Shown here: in pieces, positions 18,588 through 25,969 of the stretch
How positions within the stretch are numbered: position 1 is the stretch's first letter
Layout of the letters: the number at the start of each line of letters is the position of its first letter
NCBI RefSeq assembly: GCF_001020205.1
Contig: NZ_CP011663.1
Coordinates: 3,410,001-3,474,000 of the forward strand
Length of the DNA: 64,000 bases
Source: Clostridium sporogenes
Lineage (GTDB): Bacteria; Bacillota; Clostridia; Clostridiales; Clostridiaceae
Reading direction: 5' to 3'
Notes under the pieces: model-generated
Databases searched by the model: none
Seen by the model: only the letters and a program-made list of their open reading frames with translations
Told to the model about the DNA's origin: nothing
Translations under genes and position numbers: made by a program

Positions 18588-18963
18588 GAAAGGAGTCTAA
18601 TTCACTAACACCTTCCTGTGTATAATTAAATAATGATACTATTTGCTCATCTGTAAGCTCTAATCCTACACTTTTTAAATCTTCTATAGAAGGTTCTACA
18701 AGTGCATTTTCAGCCATAATATACATAACATCTGTCATTTGTGCTAAATCAACATTCTCTTTTAAACTCTGTTTACCATAAAATAATTCCTCTGCTGCAC
18801 TTAATAACTTGTTAGGTACTACTCCTTTTCTTACCAAATTTAAAAGAGATACTCTTTTAACTTTAGCATTAAAAGGTATCCCTTGGCTAAATTGTGGCAA
18901 CTGGATTACTTCACCTTGAGCTACTTTCTTTAAATCTTCTATATTAGTTACTTTTAAATCCAT
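18547..18963 (-). CDS. Tail assembly chaperone (gpG-like)
   Basis: 138 residues. The start MDLKVTNIEDLKKVAQGEVIQ, a central helical region and an acidic C-terminus are typical of siphophage tail-chaperone proteins that coat the tape measure during assembly. It sits between the major tail protein and the tape measure, the conserved location. The 3' end overlaps a second frame that probably continues the protein by +1 frameshifting. Confidence 0.7.
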   Translation of the reverse strand: MDLKVTNIEDLKKVAQGEVIQLPQFSQGIPFNAKVKRVSLLNLVRKGVVPNKLLSAAEELFYGKQSLKENVDLAQMTDVMYIMAENALVEPSIEDLKSVGLELTDEQIVSLFNYTQEGVSELDSFREESENTECNINK

Positions 18964-18976
18964 TTATATACCCTCA

Positions 18977-19864
18977 CTATCTAATTTTTATTGTTTTAAA
19001 CTCTGTGGATAATGCTGTGGTTTTACCACTTCCATCTAATTTATTTATTTCTTTAGCTTCAGCAATATAAACTGTATCTATCACTAAAGAATCAGGTACA
19101 AATGTTACTATTTTCTTAGTATCATCTATAGTTACATTTCCATTCACTCTAGAATTATCAGATTTTCTTTTTATAATAAAGTTTTCTAAGTTAACATCAT
19201 CTTGATTAATTTGGTTTGAAAAATTCCACACTACTCTATTAGTTATACTTACTCCTACATCTGGATTGTTATTTTCTACTTTTCCACCTTCTACTCCTAT
19301 ATCTTCAATTGGAGTAGACTCTCCTGGTTTTTCTGTATTATTATTTTCTTCTAAGCTATTTAAGAATTCTATTTCTACAGGCCTTTCGTTTCTAAATGGT
19401 ATGCTTTCAGCTTCATATGAAGATACTAAAAACTTTCCATCTTGAATTTTATATTTAGCTGGCTTACCTTTACAATGCTTATACACGAATTTAACATATC
19501 CTGTAGTTCTAGAATAATCTTTTTCCTCTGTGAATATTTCCATTGTGAACGGATGCCTTTCTACTGCTATACCTACTTCTGTTCCACAATATTTATTATC
19601 TTGTATAGTTCCTCCATCTATTAAAGCCATAGTTTCTATATTGAATAGATTGTCTTTCATTTTTAACTTGTAACCTATAACAATATCATCTGTTTCATTT
19701 ATTCCATAAATTTTATTTTTAATCCTTAATATATCTCTTTTTCCCTTACTGTTTATAGGCTCTATATCTATTTCATTACTTGTTTCTATTGTATGTTTTG
19801 TATTTGTCACCTCATCAATAAAATTAACTTTCACAACATTAACTAAAGTTTTTCCATTTGTCAT
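18977..19864 (-). CDS. Major tail (tube) protein with C-terminal Ig-like domain
   Basis: 295 residues. Residues about 1-165 correspond to a tail tube protein (TIETSNEIDIEPINSKGKRDIL, FTEEKDYSRTTGYVKFVYKH). After an Asn/Glu/Pro-rich linker, residues about 200-293 form a Big_5/SbsA-type Ig domain (VSITNRVVWNFSNQIN to TVYIAEAKEIN), which usually decorates the outside of the tail. A perfect GGAGGTAAT precedes the ATG. No sheath gene accompanies it, so the tail should be flexible and non-contractile. Confidence 0.75.
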   Translation of the reverse strand: MTNGKTLVNVVKVNFIDEVTNTKHTIETSNEIDIEPINSKGKRDILRIKNKIYGINETDDIVIGYKLKMKDNLFNIETMALIDGGTIQDNKYCGTEVGIAVERHPFTMEIFTEEKDYSRTTGYVKFVYKHCKGKPAKYKIQDGKFLVSSYEAESIPFRNERPVEIEFLNSLEENNNTEKPGESTPIEDIGVEGGKVENNNPDVGVSITNRVVWNFSNQINQDDVNLENFIIKRKSDNSRVNGNVTIDDTKKIVTFVPDSLVIDTVYIAEAKEINKLDGSGKTTALSTEFKTIKIR

Positions 19865-19868
19865 TAAA

Positions 19869-20288
19869 TTACCTCCTTAAACTTTTAAATTGTTGGTATT
19901 CTATGCTTGTGGTATAAGCTTGTACATCATAATCTATAATGCTTGGTGTTTCATTCCCTGTAGGTCTAAGATCTCCTATTTTTTTTAAAGCTTCTTTTAA
20001 ATTTTCTACATAAAATTCCATAGTAGAATATTGATCTATAGGATTATAGACTATAATATCAAATAGTTTATACCCGGATATATTTCCAACTAAAGCATGA
20101 ACACCATTTTCTTTTATAACTACATAATTTTCTGTACATTTGTTTCTCTTTTGTCCAGGAGCATACACATCATATCCTAATTTTTTTAAATATAAATATA
20201 CTTTTTGCCATAAAGTCTCAGGTACAGTATTATTTATTATATCTTGCTGTATACAATCTCCTGGAACTTTGTAATTAAATTCAGACAT
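19869..20288 (-). CDS. Tail terminator / tail completion-like protein
   Basis: 139 residues directly upstream of the tube gene. The middle part (ENYVVIKENGVHALVGNISGYKLFDIIVYNP) has the alternating strand pattern of small tail-terminator proteins, which cap the head-proximal end of the tube and stop its growth. The family call rests on gene order (connector, adaptor, gp10-like, terminator, tube), since no strict motif exists. Confidence 0.55.
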   Translation of the reverse strand: MSEFNYKVPGDCIQQDIINNTVPETLWQKVYLYLKKLGYDVYAPGQKRNKCTENYVVIKENGVHALVGNISGYKLFDIIVYNPIDQYSTMEFYVENLKEALKKIGDLRPTGNETPSIIDYDVQAYTTSIEYQQFKSLRR

Positions 20289-20293
20289 TTACA

Positions 20294-20641
20294 TCACTTC
20301 CCAAATAAATTACTCATCCCCTTAAGTATCTGTGGGCTTAACTTATCTATAGTTGGTTTTAATATTGCATATTTTTTATCATTACATAATTCTAAAAATG
20401 GATAGCATTCCATATTTCCAGAAACATAAAAATTGCATTTATCACCTTCCCACTGTTTTCCACCTTTAATTGTTTCAGTATCCATACCTGATTGATCCTT
20501 CCATGGTGCATTTTTCTTAGCATACTCTTCCATATTTTTCGCAGCAATATCTGCATACATGCCTATGGATGTTTTAGATTGCATTTGAAATTCTGATAAG
20601 CCATCAATAACATCATCTATATTTACTTCTAATTCACTCAT
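20294..20641 (-). CDS. HK97-gp10-like neck/tail protein
   Basis: 115 residues with a helical N-terminus (IDGLSEFQMQSKTSIGMYAD, then AKNMEEYAKKNAPWKDQSG) and a C-terminal strand segment. The APWKDQSG element is typical of HK97 gp10-like proteins in the neck region of siphophage operons. Its position between the adaptor and the terminator is the usual one. Confidence 0.65.
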   Translation of the reverse strand: MSELEVNIDDVIDGLSEFQMQSKTSIGMYADIAAKNMEEYAKKNAPWKDQSGMDTETIKGGKQWEGDKCNFYVSGNMECYPFLELCNDKKYAILKPTIDKLSPQILKGMSNLFGK

Positions 20642-20645
20642 GTTA

Positions 20646-21011
20646 TCACACCTTATTTAATATCATATCAAACACTAGGTTTTGAATATTTCCTGTGTCA
20701 ACTATTTCATACTTAGTTCCATCTAATATAAAATAATCATCTTTTTGTATTTTAGAGCTTACATCATTATAAGTAATTAATAATTTGTCATTATATAAAT
20801 TATTAAATTCCAGACCTTCCATAGAAGTTGTAATTATATTACTATTATTTCTATAATAATATCCTTTTATAGTGCATACATACACTTCATCTAGTTTTTC
20901 ATCAAAAGCATTTTTACCTATTCTTAATATTTTTATTCCTCTTAATAGGCCTTTTTTTTCTAGTTGTTCATATATATTTTTGCTTATTTTTCCTCTATTC
21001 ATATTAGCCAT
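20646..21011 (-). CDS. Head-tail adaptor-like protein
   Basis: 121 residues. The C-terminal half (DYFILDGTKYEIVDTGNIQNLVFDMIL) has the beta pattern of phage head-tail joining/adaptor proteins. Its ATG overlaps the preceding stop (TAATG), indicating translational coupling with the connector. In complete phages this protein links portal and tail; here no portal or capsid gene accompanies it. Confidence 0.55.
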   Translation of the reverse strand: MANMNRGKISKNIYEQLEKKGLLRGIKILRIGKNAFDEKLDEVYVCTIKGYYYRNNSNIITTSMEGLEFNNLYNDKLLITYNDVSSKIQKDDYFILDGTKYEIVDTGNIQNLVFDMILNKV

Positions 21012-21295
21012 TAATGTTCATCAACTCTTTCCACAGAAATTTGATTCTTTAGACTCTTCTGTTCTTCTTTGAAATGTTCTGCTAGAGTTAACCAGTAAGC
21101 TCTATTACTTTGTAATTTTACACCTGCAACTTCTATACCATCATCTGCAATTGCCTTAAGAATACACCCTTTATAGCTTGCTTTTTCTACATCATTATTG
21201 TTGATTTCTAGTAGCAATTCTAGCTCTTTATCCTCAAAATAAGGATACTGTTTTTCTTGTAAATTAAATTTCAAAATCTCTAAAGGTGTTCTCAC
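21011..21295 (-). CDS. Head-tail connector (gp6-like) protein, first gene of the late operon
   Basis: About 94 residues from the GTG at 21295 (MRTPLEILKF); AGGAAGG lies eight bases upstream, while the GTG at 21304 touches it. The FEDKELELLLEINNNDVEKASY stretch and SNRAYWLTLAEHF near the C-terminus fit gp6-like helical connector proteins. In intact prophages it is preceded by the capsid gene. Here upstream DNA is non-coding for 0.5 kb and then holds the late regulator. Confidence 0.6.
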   Translation of the reverse strand: MRTPLEILKFNLQEKQYPYFEDKELELLLEINNNDVEKASYKGCILKAIADDGIEVAGVKLQSNRAYWLTLAEHFKEEQKSLKNQISVERVDEH

Positions 21296-21491
21296 TTCTT
21301 TCACCTTCCTCAGTTAAATTTTATTTCTCTAAGGTTACGAATTTTTCTGGAAATATCTTTAACAATAGTTTAATCATTTATTTAGCCAACTTATTACATA
21401 ACCTTAAATCATCCTAATTATGATAAATTATTGAATATAGCTCACCCCCTATGTTTACTATACAACCTTTAAGTTTTCTTGAAATAAATAA

Positions 21492-21575
21492 GCATTAGAT
21501 TTTATAAAAGACTTAATTTATAACTTTACTTCTGAGAAGTTATAATCATTAAAATTTATTTTGCAAATCTAATGC
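21492..21575. repeat. Nested inverted repeats
   Basis: Outer 11-base arms GCATTAGATTT (21492-21502) and its complement (21565-21575), extendable by about six bases with one bulge, enclose inner 9-base arms TTATAACTT (21518-21526) and AAGTTATAA (21537-21545) with a 10-base loop. In a late transcript this would fold as a two-part stem-loop in the 5' leader. It could also be a protein-binding site or a relic of a cleavage site. Confidence 0.6.
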
Positions 21576-21737
21576 ATTATTTAAGGGTAATAAAATTTTT
21601 AGTCCAAATTATTTAGTTTTTTAACTTATTCTTAAAAGCTGTAGATTTTAATTTGGTTTCATAATATTTACTTATTTTTCAAATGAATACTTTGCAGTTG
21701 TCTTATACAATAAAACCTCTGCTATTTTTATAATACT

Positions 21738-21743
21738 ATTATA
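21738..21743 (-). promoter_or_regulatory. Putative late promoter -10 element
   Basis: TATAAT on the minus strand. Seventeen bases upstream the -35 position (21761-21766) reads ATAAAT, a poor match, and it overlaps the first of three direct repeats. A perfect -10 with a poor -35 next to repeated sites is typical of activator-dependent promoters. It would drive the operon beginning at 21295. Confidence 0.45.
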
Positions 21744-21759
21744 TTTCATTTAAATACTT

Positions 21760-21792
21760 TATTTATCCCAACTTTGTCCCATTGTTGTCCCA
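21760..21792 (-). promoter_or_regulatory. Three 11-base direct repeats, putative late-activator operator
   Basis: On the minus strand three consecutive units TGGGACAACAA, TGGGACAAAGT and TGGGATAAATA share TGGGA[C/T]AA at an exact 11-base period, so all would face the same side of the helix. They lie immediately after the ArpU-like gene and overlap the -35 position of the putative late promoter. Binding by the ArpU-like protein is an inference. Confidence 0.6.
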
Positions 21793-21800
21793 AAATATTT

Positions 21801-22322
21801 TTATATTATAAGGTTATTCAATTGTGCTATACGTTCTACTAATTCATTCTTTTTTCTATAAGCTGTACTCCTTGCTCTTCCAAACATTTCTACAGCTATC
21901 CAATCTACACTTTTATTTTCTCCATACTTAAACTCTATAAATTTTTTATTCTCTCCATTTAATGATGAAAGATTATCTTCCATTACGGATATTTCTTCCT
22001 CTATTTCTCTTATCTTATATTCTACTTTTCCTTTTTTCTTAATCTTTTCTCCTAGCTCTATTTCTAATCTTTCTATTTGCCTTACTAGCTCCCTCTCCGC
22101 ATAGCTTGTTCCATTACTAGAGGTTTGTACTATTTCATCATATGTTCTACTTCTAGGTTCTTCTTCTAATGTTACATTATTATTTTTAATTTTATCCATT
22201 ATAATTTCTATTCTATTAGAAAGATGCTTGACTCTATTTTTTAGTTTATCTAATTCTTTTTTACTTCTAAAATACCTATATAATCTTTCTTCTGTTTTTA
22301 TATATAATTTTTTATCTAACAT
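21801..22322 (-). CDS. ArpU-like phage late transcription regulator
   Basis: About 173 residues from the ATG at 22322, preceded by AGGAGG; a longer reading to 22364 lacks a site. Residues about 15-115 are coiled coil. The C-terminal ~45 residues (FIEFKYGENKSVDWIAVEMFGRARSTAYRKKNELV) form a sigma-70 region-4/ArpU-type helix-turn-helix. Proteins of this type sit at the end of the early region in Gram-positive prophages and activate the packaging and structural operon. A set of repeats fitting an operator lies just downstream. Confidence 0.7.
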   Translation of the reverse strand: MLDKKLYIKTEERLYRYFRSKKELDKLKNRVKHLSNRIEIIMDKIKNNNVTLEEEPRSRTYDEIVQTSSNGTSYAERELVRQIERLEIELGEKIKKKGKVEYKIREIEEEISVMEDNLSSLNGENKKFIEFKYGENKSVDWIAVEMFGRARSTAYRKKNELVERIAQLNNLII

Positions 22323-22437
22323 ATCTAGCCTCCTATAATAATTCTTTATTATTATATTTCCCATAACTATAATGCTACTTTTTCATATCTTTAAAGATTT
22401 TTAGAAATACCTTTTCATTTAGACTTTATATACTTTG

Positions 22438-22758
22438 TTACACTTCTTTATTATTTTTGTTTAGCTCATATATCATTATTTCTTTTCTCATAATATCTAA
22501 AGCTTTTTGCAAGTCTTTTATTGTAAAATAATGATTAACCACTTCATCCGTCCATCTATTTTTTCCAACACCTAAAATTTCTAATTTCTCTTGATATTTG
22601 TCTAATAAATTCATATTTTCCTTTAATAATTCCTCATAATCTATGCTTTTCTTTACATACTCTTTTAATAAAATTTTCAGTACTTTATTTTCTTCTTTAA
22701 ATGACTCTATCTCCTCAAAAACTTTACTTTCTATTTCTTTAACTAATACAGTTGACAT
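22438..22758 (-). CDS. Hypothetical coiled-coil phage protein
   Basis: 106 residues, almost entirely predicted helix with heptad-like Leu/Ile/Glu/Lys spacing (KVFEEIESFKEENKVLKILL, DLQKALDIMRKEIMIYEL). No enzyme motif. It lies between the DnaC-like loader and the late regulator, in the early operon. Function not recognised. Confidence 0.45.
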   Translation of the reverse strand: MSTVLVKEIESKVFEEIESFKEENKVLKILLKEYVKKSIDYEELLKENMNLLDKYQEKLEILGVGKNRWTDEVVNHYFTIKDLQKALDIMRKEIMIYELNKNNKEV

Positions 22759-22814
22759 CTTATCCCTCCATCATACTTAATTTTCTATTATATTATTCAG
22801 GACAATCAATATTC

Positions 22815-23663
22815 TTACTTTAATAATTCTTTTAATATTTCTGTTTTCTCTTTAGCCTTTTCTTCTCTTATATTTTTACCATCATTTAAAATAGGAGTGC
22901 ACATTTCTAAAATTCTATAGTATGTCCTTTTTTCATATCTATTTTTAAGCTCCATAAGAGATAAATTTGTTGTAATTATAAGTGGTAATCCATTTCTATA
23001 TCTACTATCTAAAATATTATAGATTTTAGTTCTAGTCCATTCTGTATCCTGTTCTGTCCCTAAATCATCTATTATCAATAGATCTGCATTATCTAATCCT
23101 CTTAATACATCTTCTTCTACTTCTTTCCCCCATTTTTTATATGTGTCTTTAATTCTATTTAATAAGCTATCTGCATTTACACATATAACTGGTAACATTT
23201 TTTCTATAAGAAAATTTGCTATACATGCCACAGTATAGGTTTTACCATTTCCTGGGGAACCATATAATAAAAGTCCTACAGATTCTTTTTTCATGTTTTC
23301 AAATTTTTTAGTATATTTATTAGCTATTTTATACATTTTGTCATTACCTTTGGTAAAATCCCAATTTTGAAATTTACTATTTCTAAATTTTTCATCTATT
23401 AAACTATTTTTAATAATCCTTTTTAATCTTAATTGCTTTTCTTTATTTATTTCTTCTTTTTCTTTTGCTATTAGACCTTCCCTCTTACATTTGCACATTA
23501 CAGGACCTTTTATACACCTATTTAACCCTGGAATATAAGTAATCTTTTCAATAGCTTCTCCACATATAGAACATATTTCAACTCTTTCATTTTTATCATC
23601 AATATTATAATCCAATTCCCTGCTTTTTAAGGTCTTCTCCAAAGCTTCTCCTACTTGTTTCAT
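22815..23663 (-). CDS. DnaC-like helicase loader ATPase
   Basis: 282 residues of the IstB/DnaC AAA+ family. The N-terminus has four cysteines (CSIC at ~32-35 and CKCK at ~57-59) that probably bind zinc. Walker A GSPGNGKT and Walker B LLIIDDLGTE follow, then the sensor ITTNLS. It is expected to load the host replicative helicase at the phage origin together with the replisome organiser, whose reading frame it overlaps by about 59 bases. The start follows GAGGT. Confidence 0.85.
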   Translation of the reverse strand: MKQVGEALEKTLKSRELDYNIDDKNERVEICSICGEAIEKITYIPGLNRCIKGPVMCKCKREGLIAKEKEEINKEKQLRLKRIIKNSLIDEKFRNSKFQNWDFTKGNDKMYKIANKYTKKFENMKKESVGLLLYGSPGNGKTYTVACIANFLIEKMLPVICVNADSLLNRIKDTYKKWGKEVEEDVLRGLDNADLLIIDDLGTEQDTEWTRTKIYNILDSRYRNGLPLIITTNLSLMELKNRYEKRTYYRILEMCTPILNDGKNIREEKAKEKTEILKELLK

Positions 23664-24510
23664 ATACCTCGCCTTCTCTCCATTTCTTACTTATCTCGTT
23701 TTTCTTTACATCCTGTGGTAATTTATATCCCTTATTTATCCAGCTTTCCAAAATTGACATTGTATATTTAAAGCCTTTTATTTTGCCCTGTTCCTGTTCT
23801 CTTTTTTTTGTAATATTTAATGCATATATTAATAAATCAGTATAATCTTCTTTAGCCATAACTTTTAATACTTGATTTAAATAAGTAGCACTTATTTGCC
23901 TATAAAAAGTATTAAAATATGCTTCATTGATTTTATCTAAATTTTTTCTTATATCACTCTTTCTATCTTCTTTTATATCTATATCTTCTATATCTATATC
24001 TTCTATATCTATATCTTCTATATCTATATCTCTGCCGTTACTTAGCGTTTCATGTAACATTACACTTTTTTTATTTTCATTACTTTTGAAACTTCCCCCT
24101 TTAGCTTCTTCCAATAGTTCTTTTTTCTTAGCTCTATGTTTAGCTACCCTTTGTCTTGTTTGTTGTCTAACTTTCTCCATACCTTCTATGTTTTGATGTT
24201 TGGACCAGTTAGTTATTTTTATTAATTTATTTTCTTGTATTTGTATCATGCCAAACTCTCTAAGTACTTTTAATGCGAATCTTAAACTATTTAATGGTCT
24301 ATTAAAAATTGTGCTTAACATTTCTTCTGTATATGGAACATCATCATTTAGAAAAATATATCCATTTGCATTTGTTTTACCTGCTTGAACTAAAAGCCTT
24401 ATCCAAATATAATGAACAGTATCTCTTTCTGGCATAGCATCTATTAATTTTATTTTTTCGTCATCAAACATATTAGTTGTTATCTTTATCCACTTAACTT
24501 CTGCCAACAT
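23605..24510 (-). CDS. Phage replisome organiser (DnaD-like)
   Basis: About 301 residues from the ATG at 24510 (MLAEVKWIKITTNMFDDEKI); the TTG one codon later is an equally good start by ribosome-site spacing, and a longer reading to 24543 lacks a site. The N-terminal ~120 residues match the phage replisome-organiser winged-helix domain. A basic stretch and a [EDIDI]n repeat follow, then a DnaD-type helical domain (about 195-260). It should bind the phage origin and recruit the loader encoded next. Confidence 0.8.
   Translation of the reverse strand: MLAEVKWIKITTNMFDDEKIKLIDAMPERDTVHYIWIRLLVQAGKTNANGYIFLNDDVPYTEEMLSTIFNRPLNSLRFALKVLREFGMIQIQENKLIKITNWSKHQNIEGMEKVRQQTRQRVAKHRAKKKELLEEAKGGSFKSNENKKSVMLHETLSNGRDIDIEDIDIEDIDIEDIDIKEDRKSDIRKNLDKINEAYFNTFYRQISATYLNQVLKVMAKEDYTDLLIYALNITKKREQEQGKIKGFKYTMSILESWINKGYKLPQDVKKNEISKKWREGEVYETSRRSFGEDLKKQGIGL
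23974..24030 (-). repeat. 15-base tandem repeat coding for EDIDI
   Basis: Unit TATATCTATATCTTC on the plus strand in about 3.8 exact copies inside the replisome-organiser gene, encoding an acidic repeat between the two domains. Exact copy identity suggests recent slippage, so length may vary between strains. In many phages the origin lies within this gene, and iterated sequence here is a candidate origin element. Confidence 0.7.
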
Positions 24511-24624
24511 ATCACCACTTTCTTTTTTATCCATAGTATACAAAATAAAATATTTCCATATATAAATTAAACCGTAATTTATATAGTTTTTTATACTTGT
24601 CCAATAATTATTTATTTACTATGT

Positions 24625-24837
24625 TTACCACCACTTCCATAATTCTTGATCAATTAATTCATTTGGTGTAATTTTTAATGTTTTGCATAGATTACAAATA
24701 ACCTTTAGCCCTGGATTTTCATATTTACCTTCTTCTAACTCTGTAATATAACTTCTAGCTATTTTACTTTTACAACTCAATTTTGAAATAGATAAGTTTC
24801 TCATGTTTCTATATTCTTTTGTTTTTATTACTGCCAC
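24625..24837 (-). CDS. Small XRE-family DNA-binding protein
   Basis: 70 residues. The helix-turn-helix spans about 14-60 (LSISKLSCKSKIARSYITEL, then NPGLKVICNLCKTLKITPNEL). GTG start with AGGAGGAG upstream. Encoded early on the minus strand, it is likely a Cro-like or excisionase-like regulator of the element. There is no dimerisation or peptidase domain beyond the HTH. Confidence 0.7.
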   Translation of the reverse strand: MAVIKTKEYRNMRNLSISKLSCKSKIARSYITELEEGKYENPGLKVICNLCKTLKITPNELIDQELWKWW

Positions 24838-24893
24838 TTGAGGACTCCTCCTTAGGATTTATTCCTCTCAATATTAAACTATAAATTTTCAAG

Positions 24894-24909
24894 TATTCTT
24901 AAAGTTTAC
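24894..24909. promoter_or_regulatory. Third copy of the switch operator (one mismatch)
   Basis: TATTCTTAAAGTTTAC differs by one base from the 16-base operator found at 25225-25240. It overlaps the 3' end of the Cro-like gene. Likely bound by the same repressor; a related half site (TAAACTATAA) lies at about 24874-24883. Confidence 0.45.
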
Positions 24910-25108
24910 TATTTCTTTTAAAAAAAAGTTCATCTATAGTAGTATTAAAAAAATCCGATATAATTTTGGCCTCATTTAAAGTAAAAGGTTTTTTGCCATT
25001 TTCCTTAAAGTTATAAGTATTTAGAGCTACTCCTATTAGTCTTGCTATATCCTCTTGTTTTGCACCCTTTAAGCATCTATAAGCTTTTAGTTTTTTTGCT
25101 GTTACCAT
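24899..25108 (-). CDS. Cro-like XRE-family regulator
   Basis: 69 residues from the ATG at 25108 (MVTAKKLKAY), chosen because GGGGGTGAG lies just upstream. The HTH (about 5-57) contains KQEDIARLIGVALNTYNFKENG and STITIDELFF-like C-terminal packing (here NTTIDELFF). It is the first gene leftward from the divergent switch region and is therefore the probable Cro counterpart of the repressor at 25301. Confidence 0.75.
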   Translation of the reverse strand: MVTAKKLKAYRCLKGAKQEDIARLIGVALNTYNFKENGKKPFTLNEAKIISDFFNTTIDELFFKRNSKL

Positions 25109-25138
25109 AAAGCTCACCCCCTTAATAGCTATTTTTAA

Positions 25139-25240
25139 GTAAACTATAAGAATACTATCTATATTTCTATTATAATCAACATTTAGAATACTTTCAACGA
25201 TATTTTATTATTTTTTTCAAAAAATATTCTTATAGTTTAC
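25139..25240. promoter_or_regulatory. Divergent switch region with paired 16-base operators
   Basis: GTAAACTATAAGAATA at 25139-25154 and its exact inverse at 25225-25240 flank the early promoter. Between them the minus strand carries TTGAAA (25192-25197), 17 bases, TATAAT (25169-25174), a near-consensus promoter for the Cro-like gene. The first operator lies just after its start site and the second upstream of its -35. This is the arrangement of a phage repressor switch. Confidence 0.7.
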
Positions 25241-25268
25241 ATTAGTTTTAAAAAGTCAACATATGGTT

Positions 25269-25274
25269 TATAAT
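25269..25274 (+). promoter_or_regulatory. Putative -10 of the repressor promoter
   Basis: TATAAT 27 bases upstream of the repressor start, with no good -35 at the expected place (25246-25251 reads TTTTAA). The operator at 25225-25240 lies just upstream of that, so repressor-assisted activation is possible. Confidence 0.4.
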
Positions 25275-25300
25275 ATAGTATAAATAAAGGGGTGAAAAAG

Positions 25301-25711
25301 TTGGCAGAAATAAAAGATAGGTTGAAATGTGAAAGATTAAGAAAAGATTTAAATCAAACTGAATTGGCAAAACTTCTAAATGTATCAAAACAAACAGTTT
25401 CTAATTGGGAAAATGGTAACAGGATTCCCGATACTCTTACCTTATCTAAATTAGCTGACTTCTTTAATTGCTCCGTAGATTATATTTTAGGAAGATCTGA
25501 AAATAGAAATGGTATAATTTCTAAAGCTAATATAGATGGAAATAATTATGAATTTGAATTAGATAAGAACATATTTCCAAATGGTATAACCAGAGAACAA
25601 ATGATAAATTATATTAAAGAGCTAGAGGAAAGAAATAAAGAGTTAGAAAAAGAAGCTGATTTATCTAGAAAATTAAAAGAAGCTGGCTTTAATTTCAATC
25701 CAAATAAATAA
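25301..25711 (+). CDS. CI-like XRE repressor of the phage element
   Basis: 136 residues. I chose the TTG at 25301 (MAEIKDRLKCERLRKDLNQT) because AAAGGGGTGA lies six bases upstream and contains the competing GTG at 25292. The HTH is at about 5-58 (LAKLLNVSKQTVSNWENGNRIP). The C-terminal part is a short coiled coil (MINYIKELEERNKELEKEADL), with no S24 peptidase domain, so it cannot self-cleave as LexA does. It is the only phage gene here on the plus strand. Induction would need another route, perhaps an antirepressor. Confidence 0.8.
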   Translation: MAEIKDRLKCERLRKDLNQTELAKLLNVSKQTVSNWENGNRIPDTLTLSKLADFFNCSVDYILGRSENRNGIISKANIDGNNYEFELDKNIFPNGITREQMINYIKELEERNKELEKEADLSRKLKEAGFNFNPNK

Positions 25712-25755
25712 AATACATTAAAAATTAATTATCTGATATTAAAATGCAGATATGT

Positions 25756-25792
25756 AAAGCTAACAATCATATATGTTTGTTAGCTTTTTATT
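25756..25792 (+). terminator. Terminator of the repressor gene
   Basis: Perfect 11-base arms AAAGCTAACAA (25756-25766) and TTGTTAGCTTT (25777-25787) followed by T-rich sequence, 45 bases after the repressor stop. Confidence 0.8.
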
Positions 25793-25898
25793 TTGTCTAA
25801 AAAAGTAAATACTTGTCCTTAAATTCTGTATACAGACAATTACATTTTCAAAATAAATATGTAATAATTTTCACATAAAGTAATTTAATTATAAAAAC

Positions 25899-25946
25899 TT
25901 GCAAATTTTATTAAAACATATTAAAATATACTTGAACACATGTTCG
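25899..25946 (+). promoter_or_regulatory. Promoter with LexA-type (SOS) box
   Basis: TTGCAA (25899-25904), 17 bases, TAAAAT (25922-25927), then GAACACATGTTC (25934-25945), a perfect palindrome of the GAAC-N4-GTTC form bound by Gram-positive LexA/DinR. The box would lie on the transcription start and block it until DNA damage. It precedes the small ORF at 25970. Confidence 0.65.
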
Positions 25947-25969
25947 ATTTAGGAAAGGGGTCTTAATTT

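Larger units (their letters stand above)
21296..21800. other. Non-coding gap where packaging and capsid genes would be expected
   Basis: About 500 bases between the ArpU-like regulator and the connector. I see no reading frame of useful length on either strand and no recognisable terminase, portal or capsid remnant. A possible orphan ribosome site (AGGGGGTGA on the minus strand, near 21443-21451) leads into a frame stopping after a few codons, which may be a deletion scar. The interval also holds the inverted repeats at 21492-21575 and the putative late promoter at 21738-21792. Confidence 0.7.

Noticed and set aside
23974..24030. Possible CRISPR array
   Set aside because: The repeat unit is 15 bases with no spacers and lies inside a coding frame; it is a codon-level tandem repeat.
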